Source: Atherix ibis
Lineage: Eukaryota > Arthropoda > Insecta > Diptera > Athericidae
DNA length: 64,000 bases
Assembly: GCA_958298945.1 (NCBI GenBank)
Contig: OY282609.1
Coordinates: forward strand, 10,894,326 to 10,958,325
Direction of reading: 5' to 3'
Below, one piece after another: positions 35,101 to 48,933 of this stretch. Numbering within the stretch: the stretch's first letter is position 1; every line of letters starts with the position of its first letter. Both the position numbers and the translations under genes were made by a program. The notes beneath the pieces are model-generated. The model was given only the letters and a program-made list of their open reading frames with translations, did no database searches and was not told the DNA's origin.

Positions 35101-38100
35101 CGAGATGATCGGACAAGAAAAATCATAAATTACTACGATAGAGGAACAACAATTGATGATGAAGATGAAGGAATGCTTACTACACGATTTCAATCATCAC
35201 CGTCGCCACCTGATATGGAATATGGTTATCCCAACATTATTCGAAAACATTCATTTCGGGAAAATCGTACAATGACAACACCTACAAATATTGATGAATA
35301 CGATACAAGATTTAGGGATTTCGAAAAATATCGTAAAGATTTTACAACAACAATACCATCAACGCTAAGAACACACAGAAAAAGCCATTCCAGCAGTCGC
35401 AATATTGATACTATCGATGAGGATAGACAATCTTTTACTTCACATGTCGATTATCAATCGACTCTCAAAACAACTAGTACTGCCACAACTGAACGACTTT
35501 TACTAACAACTCATAAACCTAAAAAACCTGGTGAGAGCTAGTTAAAATCCAATCGAAAATAAAAACAAAACAAATTTATATAAGAATCCCTTTATTCAAT
35601 TATGCAATTTTTTTTCTTTACATACATACATACATATGTATATAAAAATAGTATGTTTTAATATTTTATTTAGAGCTAATTTATTTTCAAATTATTATTA
35701 TAATCAATTATAATAAATACATTTTGGGCAGTTACTTTTTATTAGTAGAGTCTATTTTACAGCATTCTGTTATTTATTCCAATTATTTTATTTTATTTTA
35801 TAATTTACTTTAATTAGTCTATCGATTATTTAAATCCTTGATCACATCATATCTAGCTCGATTTTTATTATAATTCAATTCTATATCATATACCACATCT
35901 CATTAATATTATTTGCGAAAACGTTCATTGATTTATTATAAATCGTTACTATTGCGAAAATAATTTCTGTCATCAAACATAACCATATATATACGTACCC
36001 TATAGAAAATTATTATAGACAATTTTATGTTATCAGTATTTTTATTATGATTAAAAACGCCAATTAAATGCCAAAAAAGCAGAGCAAAGCCGCAGCAATA
36101 TATGCATTTATATACTCGTAAATAATCATTACAGTAAAATTATTTTGAAAAAAAAATTATATGTGTAAATGTTTTATTTGTGAAAGATCTAATTTGTTCT
36201 TTAATTGCAAATGATTGATTCTCTTTAAAATATATTATATTATTTCCATATTATTTCGTTATATATAAATTTAATTGAAAAAAAAATTAAATTTTTGCAA
36301 TCGAAATTCATTTTGTCTTAAGGTGGTTTGTACATGGAAAAATTTAACTTTTCAAATATATAAATTCAATTCAATATTGAATCGTTATAACTTAATTTTT
36401 GTTTATGATTTATAAATTAAAAAATATTATTTTTGTGTTAGAAATTTATAAAAAAACTTTGATTTATTAACTATATTTTTCTAATGTTAGTAAAATGATC
36501 TCGATAGTGTGGGTGATTTTATTATCGTAATATTAAGTCGAAAGGGATATTTTCCTTAGAGATTTTTACATTTAATAAATTTTTTTCATTTACAAATAAT
36601 AGAAATACTTGTAATCTTTGAGTTTTTTCTGTAAATAATATATATAAAAAAAAATCCTGCCATATATCATTTTAAGGAAATTAATTTGAAAGAGCCCAAA
36701 GATGCCATAAGCTTTTTATAGTTCCTTAACAAATTGCTACGAATAAAAATGAACCTATAATTTAGTGATTTTAAAAACGCTTAATTAATTCTTTTAATTA
36801 AGATCGTTTCTATTTTGAGAACTTCATTTTTTTATTTTTTATCAGTAATGTAAGAGATTTTATATATGCATGCGATTTTATAGCCCCATACAACTTCTAG
36901 TAAGAAGATAATAATTATTATGAAATAAAAGTTATAATTTCCGTAAATGAATTATATTTTTTTTTTAAATTTTAATAGATATTTGTCTCTTCGAATTTAT
37001 TTATAAATATATTTATACTTATTATAAAAGTATGACATGAATAAAATTCATTTTATAAGTATAATAAGTATAAAATTGATAATGCGCATAAATATTTTTT
37101 ATAAATTTATGAAAATTCACCAGCCCTAATCATTACCCAGTTAGCTAATAAAATTTATAGTATCGACCCTGATTTGATATTTATATTGATTACCTACCAA
37201 TGCAATATAATGTTGATTAATTTTTCTTGTTATAAACATAATATAGCGCTTTTGATATACAATATAATAATAACTAAGAAAATAGTAATAAAAATGGGGT
37301 CACAGTTCAATATTAATATAAAAAAAAAGATCTTACAAAGAATAATAAATGAAAATTTATTTTCAAATATTTGAAATATTCTAAGAATCAAATCGAAAAG
37401 CAAAAATACTTGTTCAATGTGTATTTGTTTAGTATTTATAAAAAGAAATATAAAATAATTTATATTTATTTTAATATACAAGTTATGTCATATCTACAAT
37501 ATTTTTATAATTACGTCATCGATAGTAGAAGTTTTATAAACTTGTTTCTCAATTACGCATTTTTAACAACCAACATCTTAAGCTCAATTTTTTTTAAATA
37601 TTCTTAAAGCTTAAAGCTAACGCTATAGCTTAGTTGCAAGTTGTAAGTGCTTTATATAATATACGCTTTTGTAGTATCAAACAAAATTTCTAAATTTATA
37701 TATATATAAATTTTTATTTTTTATATATATATATATATAATAATGTACGTGTAATTTAGGTTAAATTAAATGATCATTAATGTCATAATGAATTTATTAT
37801 TATTACTATAATAGAATAATTCCATTATTACAATAGGATAGTACATTTTTAGGATTAATTTTTCATGAATCAAAAGCACATTTACATAAGTTTATAAGGT
37901 TCCTGAATGTATTCAAGAAAACTATAAAAAGAAAAATAGACATGTAATTTTAATTTAATTGTTAAATAAAATTCATTCACTTTTTTTTAAAAAAAAAACT
38001 GTACATGCATATACATATTATTTTTAATGAATTTTTGGAGACACTTTAATAATTTTGTTTTCTCTTATCTAAAAAAAATCATATAACATTCTACTTTGGC

Positions 38101-41100
38101 CTCAATTTCTTAGTATAGTGTATTTTCAAACACATGTACTCTAGATACGAGTATAGATCAAAGTATGAGAAAACAATTATATTATCTGTGAAACTAATGC
38201 AACAAATTTATTTATTATGTATATACATATATAAATATTATATATACTGTTCTAAATCCGATATCTGATTTGTAGACATCAGCGTCATTGATTAAAATAA
38301 GAAGTATTGGCATTATTTTGATAAATTGAAATTGTACATTATTAAGTATAAACCTAGTCTAATTTGATGGCAATCATTTTAAGAAATTTCTGATTGATCT
38401 TTCGTAATACTATGTATCTGATCTAAAAATCTTTTATTCCAAATTTTAAAACTGGTTTGAAATTGTTTTTTTTCCCCCTATATATAAATAAAAATCATCA
38501 TATGAATATATTGTATATATAATAAATATAATTGAATTAATTAATATCTTACCATCCTTAGTATATTGTGTGTATGATATTTTGCATGCATCCTTTGATT
38601 ATATACGCAAACACGCTATTTGTCTAAATATACTCCTTCTTTTTATTTTCTCAGCTCATTTTCGTACAAATACATTTGGGATTCGATATTTTTTTTTGCT
38701 TTGGTTTTCTTTCAAATTCTTTTGTTATCTAATCATCTAACCATGTACAGATACTGTGTTCTAGTATGTTTTACGAAATGATAATATATTTTTTTTTAGT
38801 GTATCTAAAAGTACCTACAACAATATTTCTATGTACATTGTATACATACGTGTATGTACATCTGAAATTTTATCTAACAATTTCTTAATGTCCATATAAA
38901 ATCATGTACTTATTTTTTTAAGATTTTCGTTATCAATATCAATATATCATATACACATAAACATATAATAGTCACATATAAAAATCACGTTTTTGTTGGT
39001 TCTGTTTTCATATCTAAAAAAATACGAAATTATTTTATTACTTATAATAATAACGCTATTTTTATCGTTTGTTAACACTTAGAATATATTTTATTTATAT
39101 TTAAATATGTATATTTCTCACATATAATATTAACATGGATAGAATTTTTATACTATTATCATATAATGAATTTCATTTAATTTATAACATAATGTATTCT
39201 TTCTTTGTTATCTTTTATTTTAATATACTCTATATTAAAAACAATAGAAATATTTATACATTTATTTTTACGATTTCAACAGTTACGATTTCATTTTGTT
39301 CTAATTAAAGTAGTTATTTTTTTTAATAAGTAAATATCTATTATATAAGATACAAATAAAATAGATTTGATATAAAAAAAAACAAATTTATTTTATTTAA
39401 ATTTCAGATGCTCTTGTTCCGAATTACGATAATGCTAACCATAGGTTAAAAGTTTTTGTAATTAGATATCCACTTACGTTGAGTTGTAATATAACATTAG
39501 AGGGAACCGGTCATACATTGGTTTGGTAAGTGAATATTTCAATTTCAGTTTTGTTTATTAAAGTTTTAAAAATCTTTGTACTGTTTTTTCTCTAACAGTA
39601 TAGTATGATGGTTGTAAGATAAATTAATGAATGAATTAAAAGTATTTACCGAAAGTATACCAACGGGTATCGTAATGGGTGTTTTGTTAAAATAAATTAT
39701 ATTTTCATAGAATCAATTATTATCAATTTTTATACGTTAACTTAAACGTATATCCATTTTACAGTACGCTAAACATTTTAATCGCTTTCTTGAAAATTTG
39801 CTTATTCATCGACAATTTTCTTGTATGTTTCAAAAGCTAAATATACTCTTACGACGTTGAATATATTATGAGTGTGTAGTGTACAATGAGTATGTTAATA
39901 CGTAAATGATTTTTGATAATCAAGAGACGAAGGGCAACAACAACTAGTTAGCATCGATCGATATTGTAAACACCAATAATGTACACCATACAATGAGTAA
40001 TACATTCTTACATTTGTATACACCCTATACTCATATTTGGAAGCTATAATGAGTCATTTCGATGGTGAAGTTTCTAAAACCTTTTCTTTTATGGCTTTTA
40101 TTTTGTCTAAAGAAGTTGGAAACAACAACAAAAAATATGATAAGAAAAATTATCTTCAAAGAGAATAAAACCATCACTCAAAATATTGAACTTTGTCAAT
40201 TTAAATTTATTCTGTTTATACAATTAACAATTATAATTAAAAATTATTTTTTTTAAATTTATATTGGACTATACTCGTTAATGGGATTTTGTGAAAATTT
40301 TGAATAAAAACAATTTATATGTAGATGTAGAAAAAATTAGCCTACAAGATAAATTAGAACAGCCCACATATTTGATGCAAATTGAATAAGATTACCCCTT
40401 TTAATTTTCAGATAAATCCAAAAATCAAATTTGTTTGTGGAACATACTTTGAAATGAGTTAACTTATGTATAAATACTGTTTTTTTTCCCAATCAAGAAT
40501 AATTTTACATACTTATAGTTTTACATTTAAAAAAAAGATAGTTGAAATCTATTTACTTCCGCTAAAAAGTGTCAACCAGATCTTTTAATTATATTATCTT
40601 AAATTGAAATTGTTTGACGTTGTTGAAAAGAGTACTATGAATTATGTTTCTAACACGGAACACGTGCCTATTAAGTTGCTGTAATCAAAAGTATCGCGTG
40701 TAACTTAATAAAAACTAATTTTATTTGAATAACAAATTACTTCGTCTTTTTTTCACTATATTTGAAATTTTCGACTTGGGGTAACTTTTGCTTTAATATC
40801 AAATTTATTAGCAAGAAAACTAATTTATATTTGAAAGTTTCTATCTACGAAAAAAGTATTTCTAAAAGTTTCTATTCAAAAATTCTACACGATCGCTATT
40901 AGTCATAGTTTTATTTTCAATACATTTTAATATGCTATTGTACATTTTAGACTATTATTAGATATAAATTTTTCATTCAAGGAAAATTTAAGGCAAACAT
41001 ATAACAAAAAAAAGGTATAAAATAAATGAGACTATGCAAATTGAATTATACATAATTGGAGGCGAAAAATATTCAAAATATTCTAAAAAAAAAAATTTAA

Positions 41101-44100
41101 AATAATTTAGTTTCTGCTCATTTTAAGAAATTTTTACAAAATTTATTTATGTATTTCATTATGAACATGGTATTTCTTTGTAAATATTTATCCAAAATTA
41201 TCGCTAATTGTCACTAATTATAAACAATTTTATATGTTCTTATCGCAATGACCTCATGACTTATTGCTAGTTTTTTTTATGCATTGGAAAATATTAGTAT
41301 TAAAAACTAAAAATTTCTAGAATTCAATAATGCCTTTTATTTATTTAGAAGTGTTTTAATTATGATGAATTATACAATGTAACCAAAAATATTTTCATTT
41401 CTTTCTATTAAATTCAATCTTAATAAATGTGTAAACAATAAATTAAGTAAATATAATTTATAATTTTATAGGGAAAAGAATGGCACAGAAGTGTCAAAAA
41501 TTGACGATCTAAAAGGCCGATATACAGTACTCGATGATGAGCGAACATTTTTTATTAAAAAAACACTAGTTACTGATACTGGCAATTATAGTTGTGCTAT
41601 TAAAGATACCAATCATAAAAAAGAATTTAATGTTATAGGTAAGATATGCTTAAATGTAAAAAGCGTTTAATAGTTAATTATACAAAACAGTTGTAGGTTT
41701 TTTTGTATCAATTATAACTTAGTTTTAAAAAAAAAAAAATATAAATATTTTAGCACAAGTCGCTATTCGTCTACAGTCAAATACCGGAGTAGTCGAAAAT
41801 GAAAAAATGACAATCCATTGTCTAGTGCTTGGCACTAATCCAATTATTGAATGGACAATTGGTAAATAAAACTATTTATTCTCATTTTAAATAAAATATT
41901 TTTACTAAATCTATGTATATATTTTTGTATACATGATTTAATTATTTTGCTTGTTTAATTTATTTCAATATCGGAGGAAAAATTTTCTTGCATATTTTTA
42001 AATTAGAAGAAAATGTTTTGTATTATTATGTTGTAAATATAATTAAGAAAGTTATATTATTTTTCTAAGGTTTTAATTTTTTTAAATAAATTAAAATTTG
42101 TTATGAAATATAAGTTAGCGGTGTTATAAAATTATTATTTTACTTCTAGTAATTAATTGTAACATACATACCAAATAAAATTTTAAAAAATATTGAAAAT
42201 ATTGTCAACTAAACTAATTAATTCTGATAAAGTTTTTTTTTTTTAAATTTAATTATCAAAAACTATTATCTTTGCATAAGTATAATATAAATATGATTTA
42301 AATTTATTAGCTAATAAAACAATAGACGAAACAACTGATCGATATATATTAAAAGAGGATGAAAATAAAATTAAAAATGCAATTCTTATGGTTGAAAAAA
42401 TTGTCCTCGAAGATAGAGGAGATGTAATATGTACCGCATGGAATATGGCTACTGAAGCAAACTATACCAAAGTATCTGCTACAACGCTTGTGCGAGTAAA
42501 AGGTTCAATAAAATTTGTTTTCAATAATGCATTTCCCTATAAGTTTATTTGTTATTTAGATTATCTTTTTCAATATTTGAAATTATAACTAATTTCATAT
42601 TTTATGCAAAGTATATCCTTATACTTTATATTCGTTTAAAAAAAATTATTTTTCTTTTTCTTTACGGGATTTTATATGTACTTTATACCACCTATCTATA
42701 GGTAAATTGGCAGCACTCTGGCCTTTCTTAGGAATTTGTGCCGAAGTTTTTGTTTTGTGTGCAATTATTCTAATTTATGAAAAACGACGCAGTAAAACCG
42801 AATTGGAAGAGAGTGATACAGATCCAAATACTGAACAGTAAGTTTTTACTAGAAGTTTTCTAAAACGAATGCACTATTTTATCCAGTTTCTTCTAATCTA
42901 TCCATTTAAAACTTAATTTTTATATTTAAAAAAAAATTATTTGCATTTTGTTTGTTCAATTAAAATTTTTTTTTCACTTTTTTTGTCTTGCGCTATCAAT
43001 TTTATAATATTTTTCACATTTCCTATTTACTATAGTTATTTTCATTTGCTTTTTATAAAATAGTGACATTTTATATTTCCTTAGGCGACATTTTTTTTTA
43101 CTATATGTCAGACTTATTGATAATATATTGACTTTTTTTTTAATAAAACATTTTATATTCTTAAAATAAGAATTTATTAAAAAAATATATGATTTTAGTA
43201 ATTTAATAATAATTTGGTTACTCTTACAAATAATTTAAGTTAATAAACGAACATACTCATGGTTGCAATATAAAATCCTAATAATAATATTTAATATAAA
43301 AATATCATAGCGTATTTATATACAATTTCTATACGCTATGATATTTTTACTATAACTTTAAATTTATTGAGTACGTAAATAATTAAAAAAAAACACCAGT
43401 TTATAATTGATTATTTTCGCAAATATCAATGTTTTGATTTATGTTTGAGATGATGGATGTTGATATTTGTCATTCGACAATTGACGAAAATTAGATACTT
43501 TCAATCATTTTCTTTTTTTTACCACTTTATTCCACTATTTTTGGTATTTGTATGTGAATAAAAAAAAATTATGTTTACAAAAATAATTTATTATTGGTCT
43601 TACGAAGGTCTTATGATTTTGTAATGACGATAGTAAACAAGTTATTTTAACCGTTGTTTTTTCTTCTTATCATAGTATTTATAGTTTTTAATAGCATATT
43701 TTTTACAGTATATAAAAGAATCCTTAGGGAAAAAATTGTTTTTATTGAATTATTAATTTACAAATTATAATTATGATATATATAAGTTACATGAAAATCA
43801 TATATGTATGTATAATTCCTTTTTTTATGTTTCAAATATACAAAAGGATAAACATATTTTATAAATTGAAAAAAATAAAAATTTCTATTTTTAAATTGAC
43901 ATTTTCTCACTTACTAATAAAGTAAGTTAATGGCTAATGACAGATATCTGTTATATATATTTTTTAATATCAGTAATTAATTACAAATGCTGTCTGACGT
44001 TTAGTAAATAAAATATTGAATTCCTTCACATGCATGTATAATTTTTTTGCTTTCAGAAAAAATGATCTACCGGGTAAAGATACGGAAGTGAGGCAAAGAA

Positions 44101-44105
44101 AATAA
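29109..44105 (+). CDS. Bsg: Basigin (immunoglobulin-superfamily membrane glycoprotein), short and long forms
   Basis: Exons: 29109-29181 (signal peptide YILLILLLVAITAGQG), optional 34008-34208 and 34508-35530, then 39408-39525, 41472-41638, 41754-41861, 42311-42502, 42702-42837 and 44057-44105. Skipping the optional pair gives 280 aa; including it gives 688 aa (Drosophila has forms of similar length). Two Ig domains are visible: LTLSCNITLEG with DTGNYSCAIKD, and MTIHCLVLG with DRGDVICTAWN. The transmembrane helix LWPFLGICAEVFVLCAIILI contains the conserved Pro and Glu that mark basigin/neuroplastin, followed by a basic stop-transfer YEKRRSK and a short acidic tail. Basigin chaperones monocarboxylate transporters and works with integrins; in flies it affects cell shape and photoreceptors. 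The donor after 42502 is weak (GTTCAA). The main introns are long (up to 10.2 kb for the short form). Confidence 0.93.
29182..39407 (+). other. Long first introns of Bsg
   Basis: Apart from the two optional exons at 34008-35530 this 10 kb is AT-rich intron. An isolated reverse-transcriptase-like motif lies at 32961-33008. I saw no nested gene on either strand; open frames such as 30679-30876 and 37371-37607 are AT-rich and unsupported. Confidence 0.6.
34508..35530 (+). CDS. Bsg: Optional long exon of Bsg: end of extra Ig domain plus Arg/Asp-rich region
   Basis: This phase-1/phase-1 exon begins DDKIEAKLTVKHALLSHEGKYQCN, the second half of an Ig domain whose first half (FSITCIISV, IQWLKDGE) is in exon 34008-34208. 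It continues with about 290 residues of low complexity: runs of Arg-Asp and Arg-Glu pairs (RDRDHDRDRDRERDRNRDKE) and then Thr/Ser-rich, acidic segments. The donor AAACCTG|GTGAGA at its end is strong. If not spliced, translation stops at 35541 (GES), which could give a secreted form. The region would lie outside the cell, between Ig domains. The acceptor at 34507 has a poor pyrimidine tract, in keeping with alternative use. Confidence 0.85.
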
Positions 44106-47100
44106 TGAGAAACATATTAAAAAATATATACCTAAATCAATAAATAAATAATAAAGATTATAAATAAATTATTAAGCAGAAAGATTTAACAAAAAGTTTA
44201 AAAAATACATATGCACATCTTTATTATCATTATTAAACCACCAGGATTCAAGATAGAAAACAAAAAATGGAAATTAATATAAAAAATCTAATAAAAATCG
44301 ACACCAATAAAATAATTTATAATTAAATGAACAAATAATTAAAATACACAATTAATAAAATTAATTTAAATGAATACAAAAAAACCAAACGGAATCTTTT
44401 TTCTTATCTAATAAAAAATTTAAATTAATAATAAAAACTTAAAAACAAAGAAAATATTTTTTTAATAGAGAATTTATTACAAAATGTTAGAATGGATAAA
44501 ATAACCAAATTTAAAGGCATAAAAATTTTCATTCATTTATTTTTAATTAATCTCGTTTCATTATTTTTATTTCATAATATTTAATTTCTAAATGCAGTAA
44601 GTAAGCACAAAACAAATATTTGGAATACATCATTTTTGATTTAATTTGATAATTACAATACAATAAATATTTGAAACATAATTGGTAAAAAAATCTTTAT
44701 TACTATTATTGTTATTTATTCAGAATGAGTCTTGATTATTATAACAATTTATTGATTATTATTGGTAATGTTAGAATATATATCACAAATGTATATTTTT
44801 CAATTTATTTTATTTAATAAATATTGTAATTATATTATTTAATTCTATTTGACTATTATTGAGAATTAAATTTTTAAACTTATTGCGAATTCTAATTTTT
44901 CCTTACCTCTATATTTTTGTTAATATAAATTATCAAAACAAATATTTATATGTATATGAAAATGTATGCATGATTTTCAACTAAAGTATTTTAATATTAT
45001 TCAATATTGATTATTTTTAATTTTATTATTATTATAAATATTCCTGTTTATAAATATCGTTAGAAATACTATTATCGTTAACAATTAATAGAGCTGAGCT
45101 TTCAAATAAAAATTCATTTTTCTATTGAACAAAAGTATATTATTTATCATGAAAATATAAAAAAAATATTTATTATGTGTAGGATTTAAAAATAAAATCA
45201 AACTAAAAACTAACAAAACCATTTATTAGTCATGAACAAAATTAAGAAAACAGTATGTAGTTATGTTTTTTAAATGTTTTCAATGTGTTATAAATGTTTG
45301 TATCTCTTAAAATCTAAAAAATAAGTCATTTATCTATTAACTCTATAAATCAATAATCAGAGACCCAGAACGTGCCTCAAATGGAAATAATTAAAATACT
45401 TTTTTTTGTTTTTGACAAAGAACACTATTATTTTATATACATATTTATGAATATAATTTAAGAACTTTTCTAATTTTCGAAAGTTTCTTCTCAAAAAATT
45501 TCTAGCAATTTTTTTAATGCAAATACCCAGTTTCTCTCCATCAATTGAAAAGTTTTTCAAAAATATATTAGATTTATAAAAAAAAACTATTTCTTCATTA
45601 TTTTTTTATCGTGTATTGAAAAATATATTTTTTATATATATCTATAGAAAATATAAGCCTTATTCAAAAGTAATAATAAAAACAATATTCAATTTCATAT
45701 AAATAAAAACACATTTATTATTTAAATTTAAAAATAAACACTATTGTTTTTTAGATTATGCTTTTATTTTAGTATTATTTGTTGTTATTTGTAAAATTAT
45801 TTCGTAAAAGTATAATAAAGAATTACTCAACAAAAAAAACAAATAAACGTATTTTTTTAATTTTTTATATATTTTTTATTTTTATTTTTAATATAATTAA
45901 ATTTTGTATTGAAAATAAAATATGTTTACAGCAAAAAATACACTTTATACAACCAAGATACATACACTTGCATACACATATTTTGTTTATTTTTAAAACA
46001 AAGTTATTATATTAGAACTTTCGCCTTATTTTCAATAATAATATAAACAAAATATATAAAATAATAACTAGATTTTATTAAAATATATAATTAATCTACA
46101 AGATGGTAAGCAAACGATATAATTCAATATATTAATAAAAAAAATATAATGTGAATAAAAGTATAGTGTCAAACAAATAATTTAAATAGAAATTTAACAA
46201 AAACTTTGTAATTAATTTTTATGCAAATATAAAATTAATTGAATAATAATTATAAAGAAATAAAATAAATATTTAAACATATCTTCCATTTTATATTAGA
46301 AGAATAGCAGCTGCAGTCAATGTATTTTCAACAAATGCTATTTTTTGTATTTATTTTATTCTTCTTTAAACAAATTTCTGGTAGTCCAACACAATATAAT
46401 TTGAATGCATACATGTTTTTGAATTCTTCATTATTATCATTCATGTAACATTTTAACTATTTTCGTTCCCAATCCTTTATATTTAGCTTTATTGCAAATT
46501 AATAAATTTAGACTTGATAAAATATATCAATAGAACGCCCAATAATGATTAATTTGTTTTCATATATTTCTCTTATATTTTTATTGGAACGTTTTTAATA
46601 TAATCAAACTTTTTCAATCATTTGACTTTTTATACCATCCGCAAATGGAGAAAATATTTACCTATTTTAAATCTAATGATGTCTTATTATTTTAATAATA
46701 ATAAACTTAAAAAACATAAATAATCTGATGAAAAAGTTTGCGTATATTACATTTTCTTGGCATAGATTTAATGATCAGAAGTAAATATTTAGAATTGCAT
46801 ATTCACAACAACAAAAAAATCTATTTTATTATAATATTTAATATTTGAATTAATCTTTATATATCATTATATTATGATGTTTAGACAATTTTATTTACTA
46901 TTTATTGCAATTTTGTAGTGAGAATGCCATAAAAACATTTCGGTTTATTTTAAGTCTCGTAATATTGCGTTTGTTCTCGTTTTTACCCTCCAACAATAAA
47001 TTACCTGAATATAAATAAATATTACACAAATGCATAAATAAATTAACATTTTTTTTATAGAAATAAAAACTATTAAACTGGATGAATGTTTGTATTTAAG

Positions 47101-47258
47101 TTTACTAATTATTACTATTGCAGGAAAAAGAAAAGGCGAAATTATGACTAAATTTTTTTCTAAATTGACTTCGCACCTTTTTGACGATAGGACGTGTTTC
47201 TAAAAAGTAATGCCATTAAAAATTAATACATTAATATATATATATATATATATATATA
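44106..47258. other. AT-rich sequence downstream of Bsg; 3' UTR and intergenic DNA
   Basis: Several AATAAA signals follow the Bsg stop (the first near 44140). The rest is AT-rich with no supported gene. A TA-dinucleotide run at about 47233-47258 ends at the Tc1 insertion. Confidence 0.5.
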
Positions 47259-48933
47259 CAGTGTTGTGCATAACTAAAGCAACCGAAACCAACAATATAG
47301 TTTTGATTGCCAAAAAAATAAAAAACGATGTAATATTACAATTTTTTTTATTTGGATAACTTGTACGTATATGTAGATTATAAAATAGTAACAAAAAACT
47401 GATTTCGTAAAAAATCCAAAAAAATATAACGGTTCTATTGTGATCAAATCGAATTTTTGGTGTGCAAAACTAAAGCAACTTTAATTCAAATTGGTGTATT
47501 TTTATTAATTTTGTGTTTTACACTAATATTTGGTGGCAAACCCTTTGTTTTTTATCACAGCCGCACATCGCCGTGGCATCGACTTCAATAAATTATCAAT
47601 AATTTCACTGGGGATGCTTTTCCAGGCTTTCTCAATTGCATTAAAGAGATCGGTTTTGTTCTTACAATTTTCCCTTATAATTCTCCTATCTACAATTTCC
47701 CATAGATTTTCTATGGGATTGAGATCCGGAGATTGAGCAGGCCATTTCATAACATTAATTTTTTCAGCTATAAACCATGACTTCACGGACCTAGCAGTGT
47801 GCTTCGGATCGTTATCCTGCTGGAACGTCCACCTAAGTGGCATTTCATCATCCGCATGGGGCAGCATAACATTTTGCAAAATGTCCTTGTACATGTATTG
47901 GTCCATTATTCCATTTATTCTGTGAATTGGACCCAGACCATTACCCGAAAAACATCCCCACACCATTACATTTCCTCCACCGTGTTTAATTGTTCCTCTA
48001 CAGTATTTTGGATTATATTGCTGATTGGTGGGTCTACGAACTCGGCGATAGCCATCGGATCCTTTCAAATTAAATTTTGATTCGTCGGAGAACAATATGG
48101 TTTTCCATTTAGCAACTGTCCAATTAAGGTGGTCCTTCGCAAAATTAAGTCTGGCCCGCTTGTTCTTTGCCGAAATAAATGGTTTTTTGACGACTTTACA
48201 TGACGGCAGCCTACCTTCAAGAGCTCGTCGGCGAATTGTGCTAGCATCAACATCAATATTTAATTTATTTTTCAGTTCACGTGAAGAAATATATGGATCC
48301 TTTTTTATCTCTCTGATTATTAAAATGTCTTCTCTTCTGCTCGTTTTCCTGGGCCTTCAACCTAAGTGAAGGGTCTGGACTGTACTGGTGTTCTTATAAT
48401 GTTTAATCCATCGACTTATAATGGATTTGTGGACAGTATATTTTTCAGCTATATCTTTTTGGGATACTCCACTGTTATAATCTTTAATAATTTGTTCTTT
48501 GAAAACATTTGAATATTTATTTCTAGCCATTTTAATAAAAATTTTAAATACAAGAATAATAATTGCTTAAGAGACCAAATCTGTCCAAGTAAAAGATTAA
48601 GAATGCAACTCATATTAGAAGCAATTATAGTTTCAACAATAAATAAAATAATAACGGTTCTTAAAATACCGCTACCAATCAATTTTTGAGAAATAATAGC
48701 TTGCGCCAATAAGTTGCTTTAGTTTTGCACACCAAAAATTCGATTTGATCACAATAGAACCGTTATATTTTTTTGGATTTTTTACGAAATCAGTTTTTTG
48801 TTACTATTTTATAATCTACATATACGTACAAGTTATCCAAATAAAAAAAATTGTAATATTACATCGTTTTTTATTTTTTTGGCAATCAAATGTATATTGT
48901 TGGTTTCGGTTGCTTTAGTTATGCACAACACTG
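47259..48933 (-). mobile_element. Tc1-like DNA transposon, nearly full length, 1675 bp
   Basis: Flanked by TA inside a TA repeat, with inverted repeats of about 224 bp (47259-47482 and 48711-48933) that look nearly identical by eye. Each repeat holds two copies of a transposase-site-like motif: CATAACTAAAGCAAC at the outer end and CAAAACTAAAGCAAC at the inner end (the IR/DR layout). Size and repeat length are like those of the S and Paris elements of Drosophila. It encodes one transposase on the minus strand. Confidence 0.95.
47523..48530 (-). pseudogene. Tc1-type DD34E transposase with one in-frame TGA
   Basis: The frame from ATG 48530 to TAG 47523 is 335 codons, the usual Tc1 length. It is open except for a TGA at 48359-48357 (codon 58), where relatives have Gly in a 'GRPRKT' hook; a GGA-to-TGA change would explain it. 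The N-terminus has two helix-turn-helix units (MARNKYSNVFKEQIIKDYNS and SSRELKNKLNIDVDASTIRR). The catalytic triad is intact: FSDES (Asp), FQQDNDPKHTARS (Asp) and, 34 residues on, NPIENLW (Glu). The Gly-rich box (KHGGGNVMVWGCFS) is also intact. The element is therefore non-autonomous unless the stop is read through or is a sequencing error, but its ends remain good substrates for a related transposase. Confidence 0.92.

Noticed and set aside
48061..48256. Suspected frameshift in the Tc1 transposase near 48120
   Set aside because: On re-reading, the frame AAT TGG ACA GTT GC is continuous; the only lesion is the TGA at 48357-48359.
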